This document shows, piece by piece, positions 42,594 through 51,967 of a stretch of DNA of 64,000 nucleotides. Positions within the stretch are counted from its first letter, which is position 1. Each line of letters begins with the position of its first letter. Made by a program: the position numbers and the translations under genes. The stretch is from Chloroflexota bacterium. Lineage in GTDB: Bacteria; Chloroflexota; Limnocylindria; QHBO01. Location of the stretch: assembly GCA_025699005.1 (NCBI GenBank), contig JAILWI010000001.1:496001-560000 (forward strand), in the 5' to 3' direction. The notes beneath the pieces are model-generated. The model did not search any database. It saw nothing but the letters and a program-made list of their open reading frames with translations, and had not been told where the DNA came from.

Positions 42594-45062
42594 ATGCCGC
42601 GCACCGACCTCCCCTCCGGAACCGTGACGTTCCTCTTCACCGACGTGGAGGGCTCGACGAAGCTGCTCCACGAGCTCGGCGCGGAGGCGTACGCCGGCGC
42701 CCTGGCCGACCATCGCCGGATCCTGCGTGACGCGTTCACGGCACTCGGCGGCGTGGAGGTGGACACCCAGGGGGACGCCTTCTTCATCGCCTTCCCGACC
42801 GCCGCCGGCGCACTGGAGGCGGCAACCACCGCGACCGAGGCTCTGCACCACGGCCCAATCAGGGTACGGATGGGCCTGCACACCGGCACGCCGCTGCTGA
42901 CCGCCGAGGGCTACGTCGGGCTGGACGTCCACAAGGGCGCGCGCATCGCCGCGGCCGGGCACGGCGGCCAGATCCTCGTCTCCGCCGATACGGCGATGCT
43001 CCTGGCCGATGCCCCGCTGCGCGATCTCGGCCTCCACCGCTTCAAGGACCTCACCGCGCCCGAGCGGGTCTTCCAGGTCGGCGACGAGGATCATCCGCGG
43101 CTCAAGACGCTGCACCAGACGAACCTGCCGATCCCCGTCACCCCGTTCGTCGGGCGCGCGAAGGAGCTCGCCGACCTGGGCCAGCTGCTGGCGGACCCGG
43201 CCAATCGGCTCGTCACGCTCACCGGACCCGGTGGCTCCGGCAAGACGCGGCTGGGCCTGCACGCGGCCGCGGCCGCCTCCGACCACTTCCCTGACGGCGT
43301 GTGGTGGATCCCGCTGGCGCCGCTTCGTGATCCGTCCCTCGTCGCGGTCGAGACCACGCGCGCCCTGGACGGCGCCGGCGACCCGGCGGAGGTCATCGGC
43401 GCCCGCCGTCTCCTCCTCTTTTACGACAACTTCGAGCAGCTCATGGACGCCGCGCAGCTGGTGGGGGACCTGCTGATCCGCTGCCCGAACCTCACCGTCC
43501 TCGTCACGAGCCGCGAGCCGCTTCGCATCGGCGGCGAGCATGAATACGCCGTGGATCCGCTCGACCCGGCACAGGCGGTCGAGCTGTTCACGACCCGGGC
43601 CCTGGCCGTGAAGCGCGACTTCATCGCGAACGGCGAGGTGGCCCGGATCTGCGCGCGGCTCGATCACCTGCCGCTGGCCATCGAGCTGGCGGCGGCCCGC
43701 GTGAAGCTCCTCTCGCCGCAGCAGCTGCTCGAGCGGCTCGAGCACCGGCTGCCCCTGCTTTCCGGCGGTGCGCGCGACCTGCCTGAGCGCCAGCGCACGC
43801 TGCGGGCGACCATCGAGTGGAGCCACGAGCTGCTGAGCGATGACGAGCAGGCCCTGTTCGCCCGCCTGGCCGTCTTCCGCGGAGGCTGCACGCTCGAGGC
43901 TGCCGAGGCCGTGGTCGACGCCGATCTCGACACGGTCGGCTCCCTCGTCGACAAGAGCCTCGTCCGGGTCCGCGACGACCGGTTCTGGATGCTCGAGACG
44001 ATCCGGGAGTACGCCGTCGAGCGCCTGGAGGCGCTCGGGGAGGCCGATGCGCTCCGCGCCCGACATGCCGAGCACTTCGCCGCGCTGGCCGAGGAGCTCT
44101 ATCCCTCGCTGCGTGGCGATCCCAAGGAGGCCCTCGACCGTCTCGAGCTCGAGCATGACAACCTGCGCGCGGCGCTCGACCACCTGGCCGCGAGCGGCGA
44201 CGGGGCGTCGGAGCTGAGGGTGGCGGGAGCGCTCTGGAAGTTCTGGAACATGCGGGCCTACGTGCAGGAGGGCATCCGCCGGCTGGAGCATGCGCTCGGG
44301 GCCGACGGGACTCGATCCGCCGAGCGCGTGCAGGCCCTCATCGGCCTGAGCGGGATGGTCGCGAACGAGGACCCGGACCGGGGGCTCGCGCTCGGCACCG
44401 AGGCGCTCGAGATCGCCCGCGCGCTGGATGATCGGTCCGCGATCGCCAACGCCCGGTTCATGCTCGGCAACAACGCGAACGAGGGCGGTCGCTTCGGGGA
44501 CGCCGTGCCGCACCTCGAGGAGGCCCTGGCGCTGTTCAACGAGCTGGGCGACGACCACTACGCGATGCTTTCTCGGTTCCACCTCGGCTGGGCGGCGGAC
44601 GAGGTGGGGGACTTCGCTCGGGCCCAGGCGCTCGACGCCGAGAACCTCGAGGCGGCGCGGGCGGCCGGCAACGTCCGGACCGAGGCGATCACCCTCGACA
44701 GCCTGGCGTGGCGCCAGCGGGAGCGTTTCGGCGACCTGCCGGCGGCCCTGGAGAACCACCGGAGCGCCCTGCGGATCTTCGCGGACGTCGGCGAGACCGC
44801 GACGATCCCGAGCTCGCTCGGCCGGATCGCGCTCATCTACGCGATGCAGGGTCGGGCGGCGGACGCGGCGCGCCTCCACGGCAGGTCGACCGCGACGTGG
44901 GATGAGCTCGGGGTTCTCCTTCCCGGCCATGCTGCTGAGCGCGTGGCGCGCATCGAGGAGCTCCTCGGCGAGCAGCTCTCCGCCGCCGATGCCGGCGCCG
45001 CCCTGTCGGAGGGTCGATCCATGACCACCGAGCAGGCGATCTCCCTGGCCCTCGACGAGTAG
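42594..45062 (+). CDS. Cyclase-like domain + NB-ARC-type ATPase + TPR regulator (3)
   Basis: An 822-residue regulator of the AfsR/LuxR-like STAND type. The N-terminal cyclase-like domain keeps the first metal Asp (FTDVEGSTKLL) and second Asp (TQGDAFF). It lacks the substrate Lys, and the Asn position reads VHKGARI, so activity is doubtful. The P-loop is LTGPGGSGKTRLGLH near residue 220; Walker B is LLLFYDNFEQL; sensor strand LTVLVTSREPL follows. The C-terminal third is TPR. ATG 42594 follows CATGAT by 8 nt; ATG 42582 is also in frame. A DNA-binding domain is not visible. Confidence 0.85.
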   Translation: MPRTDLPSGTVTFLFTDVEGSTKLLHELGAEAYAGALADHRRILRDAFTALGGVEVDTQGDAFFIAFPTAAGALEAATTATEALHHGPIRVRMGLHTGTPLLTAEGYVGLDVHKGARIAAAGHGGQILVSADTAMLLADAPLRDLGLHRFKDLTAPERVFQVGDEDHPRLKTLHQTNLPIPVTPFVGRAKELADLGQLLADPANRLVTLTGPGGSGKTRLGLHAAAAASDHFPDGVWWIPLAPLRDPSLVAVETTRALDGAGDPAEVIGARRLLLFYDNFEQLMDAAQLVGDLLIRCPNLTVLVTSREPLRIGGEHEYAVDPLDPAQAVELFTTRALAVKRDFIANGEVARICARLDHLPLAIELAAARVKLLSPQQLLERLEHRLPLLSGGARDLPERQRTLRATIEWSHELLSDDEQALFARLAVFRGGCTLEAAEAVVDADLDTVGSLVDKSLVRVRDDRFWMLETIREYAVERLEALGEADALRARHAEHFAALAEELYPSLRGDPKEALDRLELEHDNLRAALDHLAASGDGASELRVAGALWKFWNMRAYVQEGIRRLEHALGADGTRSAERVQALIGLSGMVANEDPDRGLALGTEALEIARALDDRSAIANARFMLGNNANEGGRFGDAVPHLEEALALFNELGDDHYAMLSRFHLGWAADEVGDFARAQALDAENLEAARAAGNVRTEAITLDSLAWRQRERFGDLPAALENHRSALRIFADVGETATIPSSLGRIALIYAMQGRAADAARLHGRSTATWDELGVLLPGHAAERVARIEELLGEQLSAADAGAALSEGRSMTTEQAISLALDE

Positions 45063-45108
45063 TCGGCACGACACCGGGGCGCCATCGACCAGGCCTCGCG
45101 GCGGCGGA

Positions 45109-45780
45109 TCAGGGGGATGCGCTCGAGCTCCCGGGCGATGCACGCGAGTACCCCGCCAGGTTGAAGAAGGCGGATTGCGCAATCCGCTCGTCGAGACCGC
45201 ATCCGGCGGTGGCCACCGGCTCGAAGACGAGGCGGTCGCCGGCGATCATGAAGGACGCCGTCACCTCGCAATCGGTCCCGAGCCCGCCGCCCGGCGGGAT
45301 GTCCGCGAAGAAGAGGGCGCCATCCTCCAGCAGCCGGTAGTCGGCGATGGTGTTGCCGACGAATGGAGCACCGTCCGTCGACGACCAGATGATCATCTCG
45401 CTGCCGTCGAACGTGAGGCGATGCTGGATGCGGTCGCCGACCGGGTTATGGACGAGGAACGCCTCCAGGTCGTTGATGTCGAAGCCCAGGGCCACCATCC
45501 GGCTCAACCACTGATCCTGCGTGACGCCGTCCGACTCCCAGGTCCCGACGAGCTCGACCTCGAGCGCGGGGACGTCCACGGGTCCGCCCTGGTTGGGCGC
45601 GCGAATGACGTTCAGGCCGATCCCGACCACGACGCCGACGACCATGGCCGCCACCGCCGTGGCTCCCGCGGCAGCCAGCCACCACCGAGGAGCGCCCGCC
45701 CGCCTGAACCTGCCGGGAACGTACTCCGGCTCGTCGGGGGGCCCCTCGCGGAGGGCGGTCTCGATCCGATCCTCGCGCAT
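45109..45780 (-). CDS. Single-pass membrane protein, probable anti-sigma partner (2)
   Basis: A 223-residue protein with a short cytoplasmic N-terminus (~35 residues, acidic then basic), a transmembrane helix (about 34-58) and an extracytoplasmic domain of about 160 residues with META/lipocalin-like strands (ELVGTWESDG, LTFDGSEMIIWSSTDG). Two or more Cys (TDCEV, AGCGLDE) may form a disulfide. The start overlaps the stop of the sigma gene by one base, so it is the natural anti-sigma candidate. It lacks a zinc-type anti-sigma motif. Confidence 0.7.
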   Translation of the reverse strand: MREDRIETALREGPPDEPEYVPGRFRRAGAPRWWLAAAGATAVAAMVVGVVVGIGLNVIRAPNQGGPVDVPALEVELVGTWESDGVTQDQWLSRMVALGFDINDLEAFLVHNPVGDRIQHRLTFDGSEMIIWSSTDGAPFVGNTIADYRLLEDGALFFADIPPGGGLGTDCEVTASFMIAGDRLVFEPVATAGCGLDERIAQSAFFNLAGYSRASPGSSSASP

Positions 45781-46346
45781 CAGAACTCCTCGATTTCGGC
45801 CGCGAGCCGGGTGCGCAGCGTGGCCATCGCCTGCGTGGCGTGGCTTCGAGCCGCACCGGCGGTGATCCCGAGCGCATGGCCGATATCCTCGTAGGCAAGG
45901 TCGGATCGATATCGCAGGTAGAGGACCTGCCGCTGCCGCTCCGGCAGTCGATCGACCTCGGTCCACACGGCGATTCGGTCCGCGATCTCGGGAGCGTTCG
46001 ACGCGGGCTGCTGCCTGAGCCGGCCCATCAGGCCGATGACACGGCGCCGCAACCGGTGCTCGTCCATGGCCAGCCGATAGATCGATCGATAGGCCCACGC
46101 CCGCGGGTTGTCGACCGCCGTGCCGTTCCGCAGGGCATCGAGGAGGCGGACCAGGACTTCCTGGACCGCCTCGTCCGCGTCGGCGTCGCTCAACCCGAGC
46201 CGACGCACGAACCCGAAGAGCGCCTGGGCCTCCAGCGCCTGGAGCTCGACCACCGCGCTGTCGGGGTGGGCCGAGTCACGGGTCTCGCCGCCGGGCAGGC
46301 TGAGGCGGTTCCACCATCGCGACAGGCCCCAGGTGGTCGCAACCAC
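45780..46346 (-). CDS. ECF/SigE-like RNA polymerase sigma factor (2)
   Basis: A 188-residue sigma factor. Region 2 is QALFGFVRRLGLSDADADEA with VQEVLVRLLDAL; region 4 is LPERQRQVLYLRYRSDLAYE with DIGHALGITAGAARSHATQA. GTG 46346 is the start: the ATG two bases upstream is in another frame. It is coupled to the following membrane protein by a TGATG overlap. The upstream LamG lipoprotein gene lies 78 nt away in the same orientation and could be a separate unit. Confidence 0.9.
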   Translation of the reverse strand: MVATTWGLSRWWNRLSLPGGETRDSAHPDSAVVELQALEAQALFGFVRRLGLSDADADEAVQEVLVRLLDALRNGTAVDNPRAWAYRSIYRLAMDEHRLRRRVIGLMGRLRQQPASNAPEIADRIAVWTEVDRLPERQRQVLYLRYRSDLAYEDIGHALGITAGAARSHATQAMATLRTRLAAEIEEF

Positions 46347-46424
46347 ATCAGCACCTACGCCACTCGTCGATGCGCAGTATGCACCCGCACCCGAGGATCA
46401 CCCGCATCCGGCTCTCAGGTGTTC

Positions 46425-47582
46425 TCATGGGCACTCCACCAGGCGTCTCGCCACCTCCTCAGCCTCCGTATCGATGTTGTTGGTGGTCAGCTCACGGTCG
46501 ATCGCGTCCGCCGCATCCACGTCGTTGCGCTCAAGCGCATCTGCCAGCTCGTTGACCAGGCGGATGCGGTCAGCCCGATACGCGTTGTCGGCCGCGACGA
46601 ACTCGGCGAGCGCGGCCGGAACGGCCAGCTGATCGAGCTGCGCCTGCGCGCGGAGGATCAGCTCAGCGACCTGCCGCAGCCCGGCGGGGGTCGCGTCGAC
46701 CGGACCGGTCTCCATCGTCGCGTTGACGGCGGCGACGTCGGCACTGCCGGCGGTGCAGATCTCGTTGCGCAGTGCCCGGAAGATCGAGACCTCGTCGGTC
46801 GGAGGCGCCGGCAGGGGAGGCGGCGAGGACGTCGGCCCGTCATCGGCGAAGACGGCCGCCGCCGCCCCGTCGGTCAGCGCCACGTCGTAGACGCGGACGT
46901 CCGAGATCGCTCCCGGCCAGAAGTCGGCCTGGACCGAGTGAGCCTGGGCGACGGCGACCGTCAGCGGCCCCTCGGCCTGCCACGTTGCGGCAAACGGCAC
47001 CGAGGCCGCGGGCTCTCCGTTCACGTACAGCCGGATCTCGCCTTCGGCGTCGTCGTAGACGCCGGCCAGGTGCACCCATTCGGGGCCGGGTTGCGCCACG
47101 GCCGCGGCCGCCCGGATCGAGTGGCCGGGCTCGTTCGAGTCGGCGTCCTTCATCGTGAAGTCCCACTTGCCCTCGGCCACGCCCAGGAAGAACGCTCCAG
47201 CGACGTCGCCCTGCTGGCTGATTGCCACGGCGAAGTCGCGCTGCTCCGCGAGGCTGACCCAGGCAGCCACCGAGAAGCTCGCCATCGTGTTCACGGGTCC
47301 GGGGTCGCTGGTGCCGCCCCAGCCGCTCACCCCGTCGAAGGCCACGGACTCGGTGGAGGGCTCGTGCCCGCCCTCGAGCGTGAGGTCGGCGTTCCCCGCG
47401 GCGGCCCGGCCCGTCCCGCGGAGTGTCCAGGCGTTGACCGGCTCCGGCATCGGCTCGCTCGGTGCCGACGGCACCGACGTCGCCGAGCTCCGCGGGGCAG
47501 GGGAGGCGGCGGTTGCGGTGCACGCCGTGACGGCCAGGACCGTCAAGAGCGCAAGGCTGGCAGGAAGTGTCGGGCGGGTCAT
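46425..47582 (-). CDS. LamG-domain lipoprotein
   Basis: A 385-residue exported lipoprotein. The signal peptide ends VLAVTAC. After a Ser/Pro linker comes a concanavalin-like LamG domain (about 45-240) with FSVAAWVSL, WVHLAGVYDDAEGEIRLYVN and DVRVYDVALTDG, the typical laminin-G strands. A C-terminal helical domain of about 130 residues (FRALRNEICTAGSADVAAVN onward) is unassigned. ATG 47582 is selected because the signal peptide starts there and GGGAGAA lies upstream. It probably binds glycans at the cell surface. Confidence 0.78.
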   Translation of the reverse strand: MTRPTLPASLALLTVLAVTACTATAASPAPRSSATSVPSAPSEPMPEPVNAWTLRGTGRAAAGNADLTLEGGHEPSTESVAFDGVSGWGGTSDPGPVNTMASFSVAAWVSLAEQRDFAVAISQQGDVAGAFFLGVAEGKWDFTMKDADSNEPGHSIRAAAAVAQPGPEWVHLAGVYDDAEGEIRLYVNGEPAASVPFAATWQAEGPLTVAVAQAHSVQADFWPGAISDVRVYDVALTDGAAAAVFADDGPTSSPPPLPAPPTDEVSIFRALRNEICTAGSADVAAVNATMETGPVDATPAGLRQVAELILRAQAQLDQLAVPAALAEFVAADNAYRADRIRLVNELADALERNDVDAADAIDRELTTNNIDTEAEEVARRLVECP

Positions 47583-47805
47583 CTCTCGTTCTCCCGTTGT
47601 CACAGGCCAGGCGGCCTCATGAAGCAACGACGTAGAGCCACCTCGAAACGCTTAGGGTCGCCGCGGACACGGGGATAGGCGCGGCGCGGCGGATGCTATG
47701 GGACGCGGGTGCAACCAGCGCGTGGTGCGCAGAGCGCCGCGACGAGGAGGCCCTGGAGCTCGTACGCGGGGCCATTGGCGCCGAAGCGACTGAGACCGGG
47801 GCTCG

Positions 47806-48771
47806 TCAGCGGACCGCTGGATGCGCCTTCGGCCGTGCGTCCGCCTCCACCCGCCGATGGCCGCGGACGATGATCATGGCGCCGATCGCCGTCGTGAGGA
47901 CCAGCGCCAACCTTCCCAAGAGCAGGCCGGCGACCGCCGTCTGCGGTGCCAGCCCGATCGACCCGAAGAGCACTGCCAGCACGCCCTCCTGCACGCCGAT
48001 CCCGCTCGGTGTGATCGGCACGGCCAAGCTGAGCCGCGCGACGGCAATCGCGGCCAGGGCCGGCACGGCCGGCACCGCGGGGTCGAGCGCGAGAACGAGC
48101 AGGAGGGTGAACCCGATGCTGGCCGCGTGGAAGATCAGCCCGCTCGCGATCCCCAGCGTGACAGCCGGCCGCAGCCCGCCCGCGGGCTCCAGCTGGACCT
48201 CGTCCGCGCCGAGACGCCTGACGACCCAGGCGCCCGCGCCGGCCAGCCGCGACGGCGGGGCCAGGGCCAGCCACGAAGCGAACGCCACGAGCGCTGCGGC
48301 ACTGACTCCAATTGTCACCAGCGGACCCGCGAGGTCCGTGATCGGCGCAAGGACCAGTACGGCGAGACACGCCAGGACCGCGAGCGCAGCGTAGCTCGTC
48401 GCTCGCTGCACGATCACCGGGGCAACCGCCGCACTCCAGCCCAGACCACTCGCGCGCAGCGCCACGGCGCGATGCACGTCACCCCCGACGTTCGCCGGAG
48501 TCACGCCGCCGATCGCCTGCGCCGCGTAGAACGCGGCAACGCCACGCCACCACGGCAGGCGGTACCCGGCCATGATCGCGAGCATCAACCGCCATGCCGC
48601 GGCCGGCACGAGGTGCACGGTGGTCAGGCCGGCGACGCCCGCAAGCGCGAGGGCGACATCGGCGCGCGCCAGCATCCCGGCTGTCGCCACGAGATCGATG
48701 GTCAGGAGCACCAGCCCCAGCACGCCGATCCCGAGTGCGACGCGCAGCGCCCCGGTCCATCGCCGGCTCAT
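47806..48771 (-). CDS. LPG-synthase-like / UPF0104 membrane protein
   Basis: A 321-residue integral membrane protein with eight to nine helices, of the lysylphosphatidylglycerol synthase TM-domain/AglD family. Family marks are the AAFYAAQAIGGVTPANVGGDVHR region and SLAVPITPSGIGVQEGVLA. Members occur in glycan operons as probable flippases or translocation helpers. It is the last gene of the minus-strand glycan operon, overlapping the pyruvyltransferase gene by ATGA. No C-terminal synthase domain is present. Confidence 0.85.
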   Translation of the reverse strand: MSRRWTGALRVALGIGVLGLVLLTIDLVATAGMLARADVALALAGVAGLTTVHLVPAAAWRLMLAIMAGYRLPWWRGVAAFYAAQAIGGVTPANVGGDVHRAVALRASGLGWSAAVAPVIVQRATSYAALAVLACLAVLVLAPITDLAGPLVTIGVSAAALVAFASWLALAPPSRLAGAGAWVVRRLGADEVQLEPAGGLRPAVTLGIASGLIFHAASIGFTLLLVLALDPAVPAVPALAAIAVARLSLAVPITPSGIGVQEGVLAVLFGSIGLAPQTAVAGLLLGRLALVLTTAIGAMIIVRGHRRVEADARPKAHPAVR

Positions 48772-49772
48772 GACGCCACCGCTGCCAGGCGGGGGAGTCG
48801 CTTGCGTTCCAGTGCGCGTTGCATCGCTGCGGTCAGCTCCCCGGCCGACGGGGGCAGCGCGATCCGACCGTGCTCAGCAAGCCAGCGCTCGTTCTTCGGC
48901 GCGTAGGCGATCGGCAGCAGTGGAACGCCCGCGCGATCGGCGAACAACATGGCGTGGTACCGCATTGCCACGACTGCGCTCAGCTCCCCGAACGCGGCGA
49001 GCACGGTGGCGGGGTGAGCGCGCTCCTCGACGATCCGCAGCCGTGGACGCAGGCTGTGCAGGACCCGGCCGAGGCGCAGGTCGTCGTGATCGGCGACCGT
49101 CGGGTGGCGGCTCATGGGCAGGAAGCAGAACTCGACGTCGAGGAAGGCGTCCATCGTCTCGGCGCAGGACGCGACGACCGCCGGGACGAGCTCCCGACGC
49201 ACACCGGTGAGCGCCAGCCCCACGACCGGGCGCTCGAACGTCAACCCGGAGGTGGAGAGCCACTCGCGTCCAATCGCCGCTGACGCTGGCGCCATGAGGC
49301 TGGACAGGTCAGGCACGACCTCGGCACTCGCACCCATCGCCCGGACTACGGCACGCGATCCTTCGTCGCGTACCGTGACCCGCGATGCGCGGCGGATCAA
49401 CGCCTGGACGACCGGTCGCGCTGCCAGACCCAGCTGCGCCTCCACGTCGACGCCCTCGACCGTCACCTTCCGTCCAAGCGCGGTTGCGCCGATGCCGAAG
49501 AGGGGCAGCAGCCGCCCGAGTCGGCCCATGTCCGGCCCGAACAGGCCGCCGCCGCCGATAAGGACAGATCGGTGCCGACGCAGCGCACCGACCGCGTCGC
49601 GCGCGGTCACCGCGGCGACCCGGTGCATTCGTCGGGTCTGGTTCGGGTCGCGAGAAACCACGGCGACGCCGTCGGTCCCGAGCCGTGTCAGGAGTCCCGC
49701 CAGGATCGCCTCGTCGCCGACGTTGCCATAGCCGTAGCCGCCGACGACGAGGACCGGCCGCTCTGCCGTCAC
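48768..49772 (-). CDS. csaB: Polysaccharide pyruvyl transferase (CsaB-like)
   Basis: A 334-residue polysaccharide pyruvyltransferase. It begins VLVVGGYGYGNVGDEAIL, the CsaB/WcaK signature, followed by VLIGGGGLFG and a C-terminal SAVVAMRYHAMLFADRAGVP. It would transfer pyruvate from PEP to a sugar of a cell-surface glycan; in Firmicutes and related lineages this creates the S-layer anchor ketal. GTG 49772 overlaps the upstream stop by four bases, and its own stop overlaps the flippase-like gene. The S-layer link is inferred from family knowledge. Confidence 0.88.
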   Translation of the reverse strand: MTAERPVLVVGGYGYGNVGDEAILAGLLTRLGTDGVAVVSRDPNQTRRMHRVAAVTARDAVGALRRHRSVLIGGGGLFGPDMGRLGRLLPLFGIGATALGRKVTVEGVDVEAQLGLAARPVVQALIRRASRVTVRDEGSRAVVRAMGASAEVVPDLSSLMAPASAAIGREWLSTSGLTFERPVVGLALTGVRRELVPAVVASCAETMDAFLDVEFCFLPMSRHPTVADHDDLRLGRVLHSLRPRLRIVEERAHPATVLAAFGELSAVVAMRYHAMLFADRAGVPLLPIAYAPKNERWLAEHGRIALPPSAGELTAAMQRALERKRLPRLAAVAS

Positions 49773-51967
49773 GGCCCGCCGCCCGGGGAGCGCGTGAGCA
49801 CGCGATAGGCGCCGAACGTGCGCGTCTCGCGGAAGCCGATGGCCTCGAGCCGGCGCAGCCTGGCGGCATAGGCGGGATCGCTGGCGTACAGCACGGCGCC
49901 GCCGACCTGGTAGCGATCGGCCACGTCCGGCGGATGGATGAGCTGAAGCCCGACCGCGGCCTCGCCGGCGGTCAGAGCGGTGATGAGCACATCGAGCTGG
50001 TCGGAGGTGGCCGTCGCGACTCGGATCCCGCCGCCGGGAGCCTCGCTCAGCCGCGCGTCGGTCTGGCTGGCGCTGATGCGGAGGCACGGCTCCGACGCGC
50101 CGACCACCGCGAAGCACACGATCGCCGATCGATCGATCCCGTCGATCTCGACCGAGCTCACCGATCGGCCCGGCGCCACGCTGAAGACGCTTGCCATCCG
50201 ATGCCCCGGCGCCCGCTGCTCGATTTCGAGCGAGGTGCCATCGCGCCACGCCGTGACGGCCTGGGTGTAGTCCACGGCATCAGCACCCGTTGCGGCCCAC
50301 ACCGTGACAACCCTCGCCTGCGTCTCCAGCGACTGGCGCGTTACCCGCACCGGCGATAGCTCGGCGGTCGTGGTCGACGACTCTCCGGCGATCAGCGACG
50401 TCGCTGTCGGTGCCAGCCGGAGCATGCTCAGCATCTCCCCGCCGTGGTTGGCCTCGACGATAAGCCCGGACGGCACTGTCTCTGAGCCGAGCCGAAGCGA
50501 GTCGGTGAACTGCGCGGCAATGAACCCGCTCGTGAGGGTGTCGGTGGAGCGGAGGAGGGCATCGGCATCGGCGCTGCGCTGCCACTCCATCGGCCGGAAG
50601 GCATAGCGTACGGACTGGCTGAAGAGGGCGGCGCGGCCGGTCAGGCCCTCGATCCACTTGGCGTCGCGCGTGTCGGCCAGCACCGCCTGACCTTCGACGA
50701 GATGGTCGTCGAGCCATGCGGCGGCCGACGCCAACGAGGAGCGATCCCGGAGCTCGTAGAACGCCGCCTGCGTGTCGTGGCGCTGGATCGCGAGCGGTGT
50801 CGCCACGAGGACCGCGCCGAGCACCACGATGGGCACAGTGGTCCGTGCCGCCGATCGGAGCCCGAGCTCGACCAGGTAGCCAGCGAGTGCTCGAACCAGC
50901 CAGAGACAGGCGGCCGCCGATCCAACGACCAGCGGCAGCAGCATCGGCGTGGCAAAGCGCGGATAGTCGGTGGCTGACCCTGCCAGCGTCGCGATGCCGA
51001 ACACGCTCCACGCCGCGAACGCCCACGCGGCCAGGACCAGATACCCGTCGCCGCGACGCCGGACGAGGGACCGGACCGCCCCCAGGACGATCGCCGTGCC
51101 GCCCACGATGACCACCAGCGCGGTTGGCCATCGACTGAAGAGCAGCTCGAGGAGGCGATCCGGGCCGCGGTACGCCAGGCTCGCGGGGTTGTCGACGAAG
51201 CCTCCGCTTGCACCGCGCAGGAAGAGCAGCCAGTAGACGCCGATCACGGCCAGAACCACGAGGGGTGCCTCGAGCTCGTGCGCGGTGGTGCGCAGACGGC
51301 GCGGTCCGCGCGCCAGCAAAGCGACGACCGCCGCCGCCGCGCCGATCGGCACCAGGATCGTGGAGGTGCCCACGTGTGTGAGGGCCGCCAGCGCGAGGCT
51401 CACGACGCCCACCCACCACATTCGGCGGTCGGTTGAGGAGGCGTTCGTCGCCCGGATGAAGGCAGCCACGCTCAACGTACCGAGGGCCAGGGCGCCGGCC
51501 TGGAGCAGGCCGCCGAAGGCGAAGAGCTCGGTGAAGCGGTCGGTCAGCAGGAGGCCGATTGCCACGCTCAGAGTTCCGATCCACCGACTTCCACTTGCCA
51601 CCGTCCCCAGCACGTAAAGGCTGGCCCCGAGCCCGACGAGAAGGAGCATGGAGATGACGTGGAGTGCCGCCACGGGATCGGGAATCACCGAGCGGATCGC
51701 GGCGAGCAGCGCCGGCACCACGGGCGGCACGGCCGTCAGCTCGCGGTAGGCGGGCACCGTATCGCCGGAGAAATGTCGCGAGGTCATGAGCCACTGACCG
51801 AAGTCGCCGCTGCCGATCGGCGTGAGGGCCAGCACCAGGGCGAAGCCGCCGATGACGCTCGCCGCGATCGCGACGGGCAGCACGTCCTCGAGCCACGCCG
51901 CGTTGACCCAGGCTCGCCGCGTCGCCGGCAGCGCGGCCATCGTCTCGCCCTGGGGCGGATCGGTCAC
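49769..51967 (-). CDS. Large multi-pass membrane protein of the glycan operon
   Basis: A 732-residue protein. The first ~420 residues contain about ten hydrophobic helices with GT-C-like loops (TPIGSGDFGQWLMTS early, with an acidic site between helices 1 and 2). The last ~310 residues are an extracytoplasmic region with mixed strands (AAFYELRDRSSLASAAAWL, FSQSVRYAFRPMEWQ). The layout suits a membrane glycosyltransferase or polymer-processing protein, but no specific family is recognised. The start is uncertain: GTG 51967 gives the GTGA overlap seen elsewhere in this operon; GTG 51973 and ATG 51940 are alternatives. Confidence 0.75.
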   Translation of the reverse strand: MTDPPQGETMAALPATRRAWVNAAWLEDVLPVAIAASVIGGFALVLALTPIGSGDFGQWLMTSRHFSGDTVPAYRELTAVPPVVPALLAAIRSVIPDPVAALHVISMLLLVGLGASLYVLGTVASGSRWIGTLSVAIGLLLTDRFTELFAFGGLLQAGALALGTLSVAAFIRATNASSTDRRMWWVGVVSLALAALTHVGTSTILVPIGAAAAVVALLARGPRRLRTTAHELEAPLVVLAVIGVYWLLFLRGASGGFVDNPASLAYRGPDRLLELLFSRWPTALVVIVGGTAIVLGAVRSLVRRRGDGYLVLAAWAFAAWSVFGIATLAGSATDYPRFATPMLLPLVVGSAAACLWLVRALAGYLVELGLRSAARTTVPIVVLGAVLVATPLAIQRHDTQAAFYELRDRSSLASAAAWLDDHLVEGQAVLADTRDAKWIEGLTGRAALFSQSVRYAFRPMEWQRSADADALLRSTDTLTSGFIAAQFTDSLRLGSETVPSGLIVEANHGGEMLSMLRLAPTATSLIAGESSTTTAELSPVRVTRQSLETQARVVTVWAATGADAVDYTQAVTAWRDGTSLEIEQRAPGHRMASVFSVAPGRSVSSVEIDGIDRSAIVCFAVVGASEPCLRISASQTDARLSEAPGGGIRVATATSDQLDVLITALTAGEAAVGLQLIHPPDVADRYQVGGAVLYASDPAYAARLRRLEAIGFRETRTFGAYRVLTRSPGGGP

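Noticed and set aside
42489-45182. 897-codon minus-strand ORF
   Set aside because: Shadow of the cyclase-ATPase gene; composition is typical of an antisense frame in GC-rich DNA.
47583-47805. Gene in the gap between the LamG lipoprotein and the glycan operon
   Set aside because: Short frames only, without start signals or recognisable motifs; nothing supportable seen.
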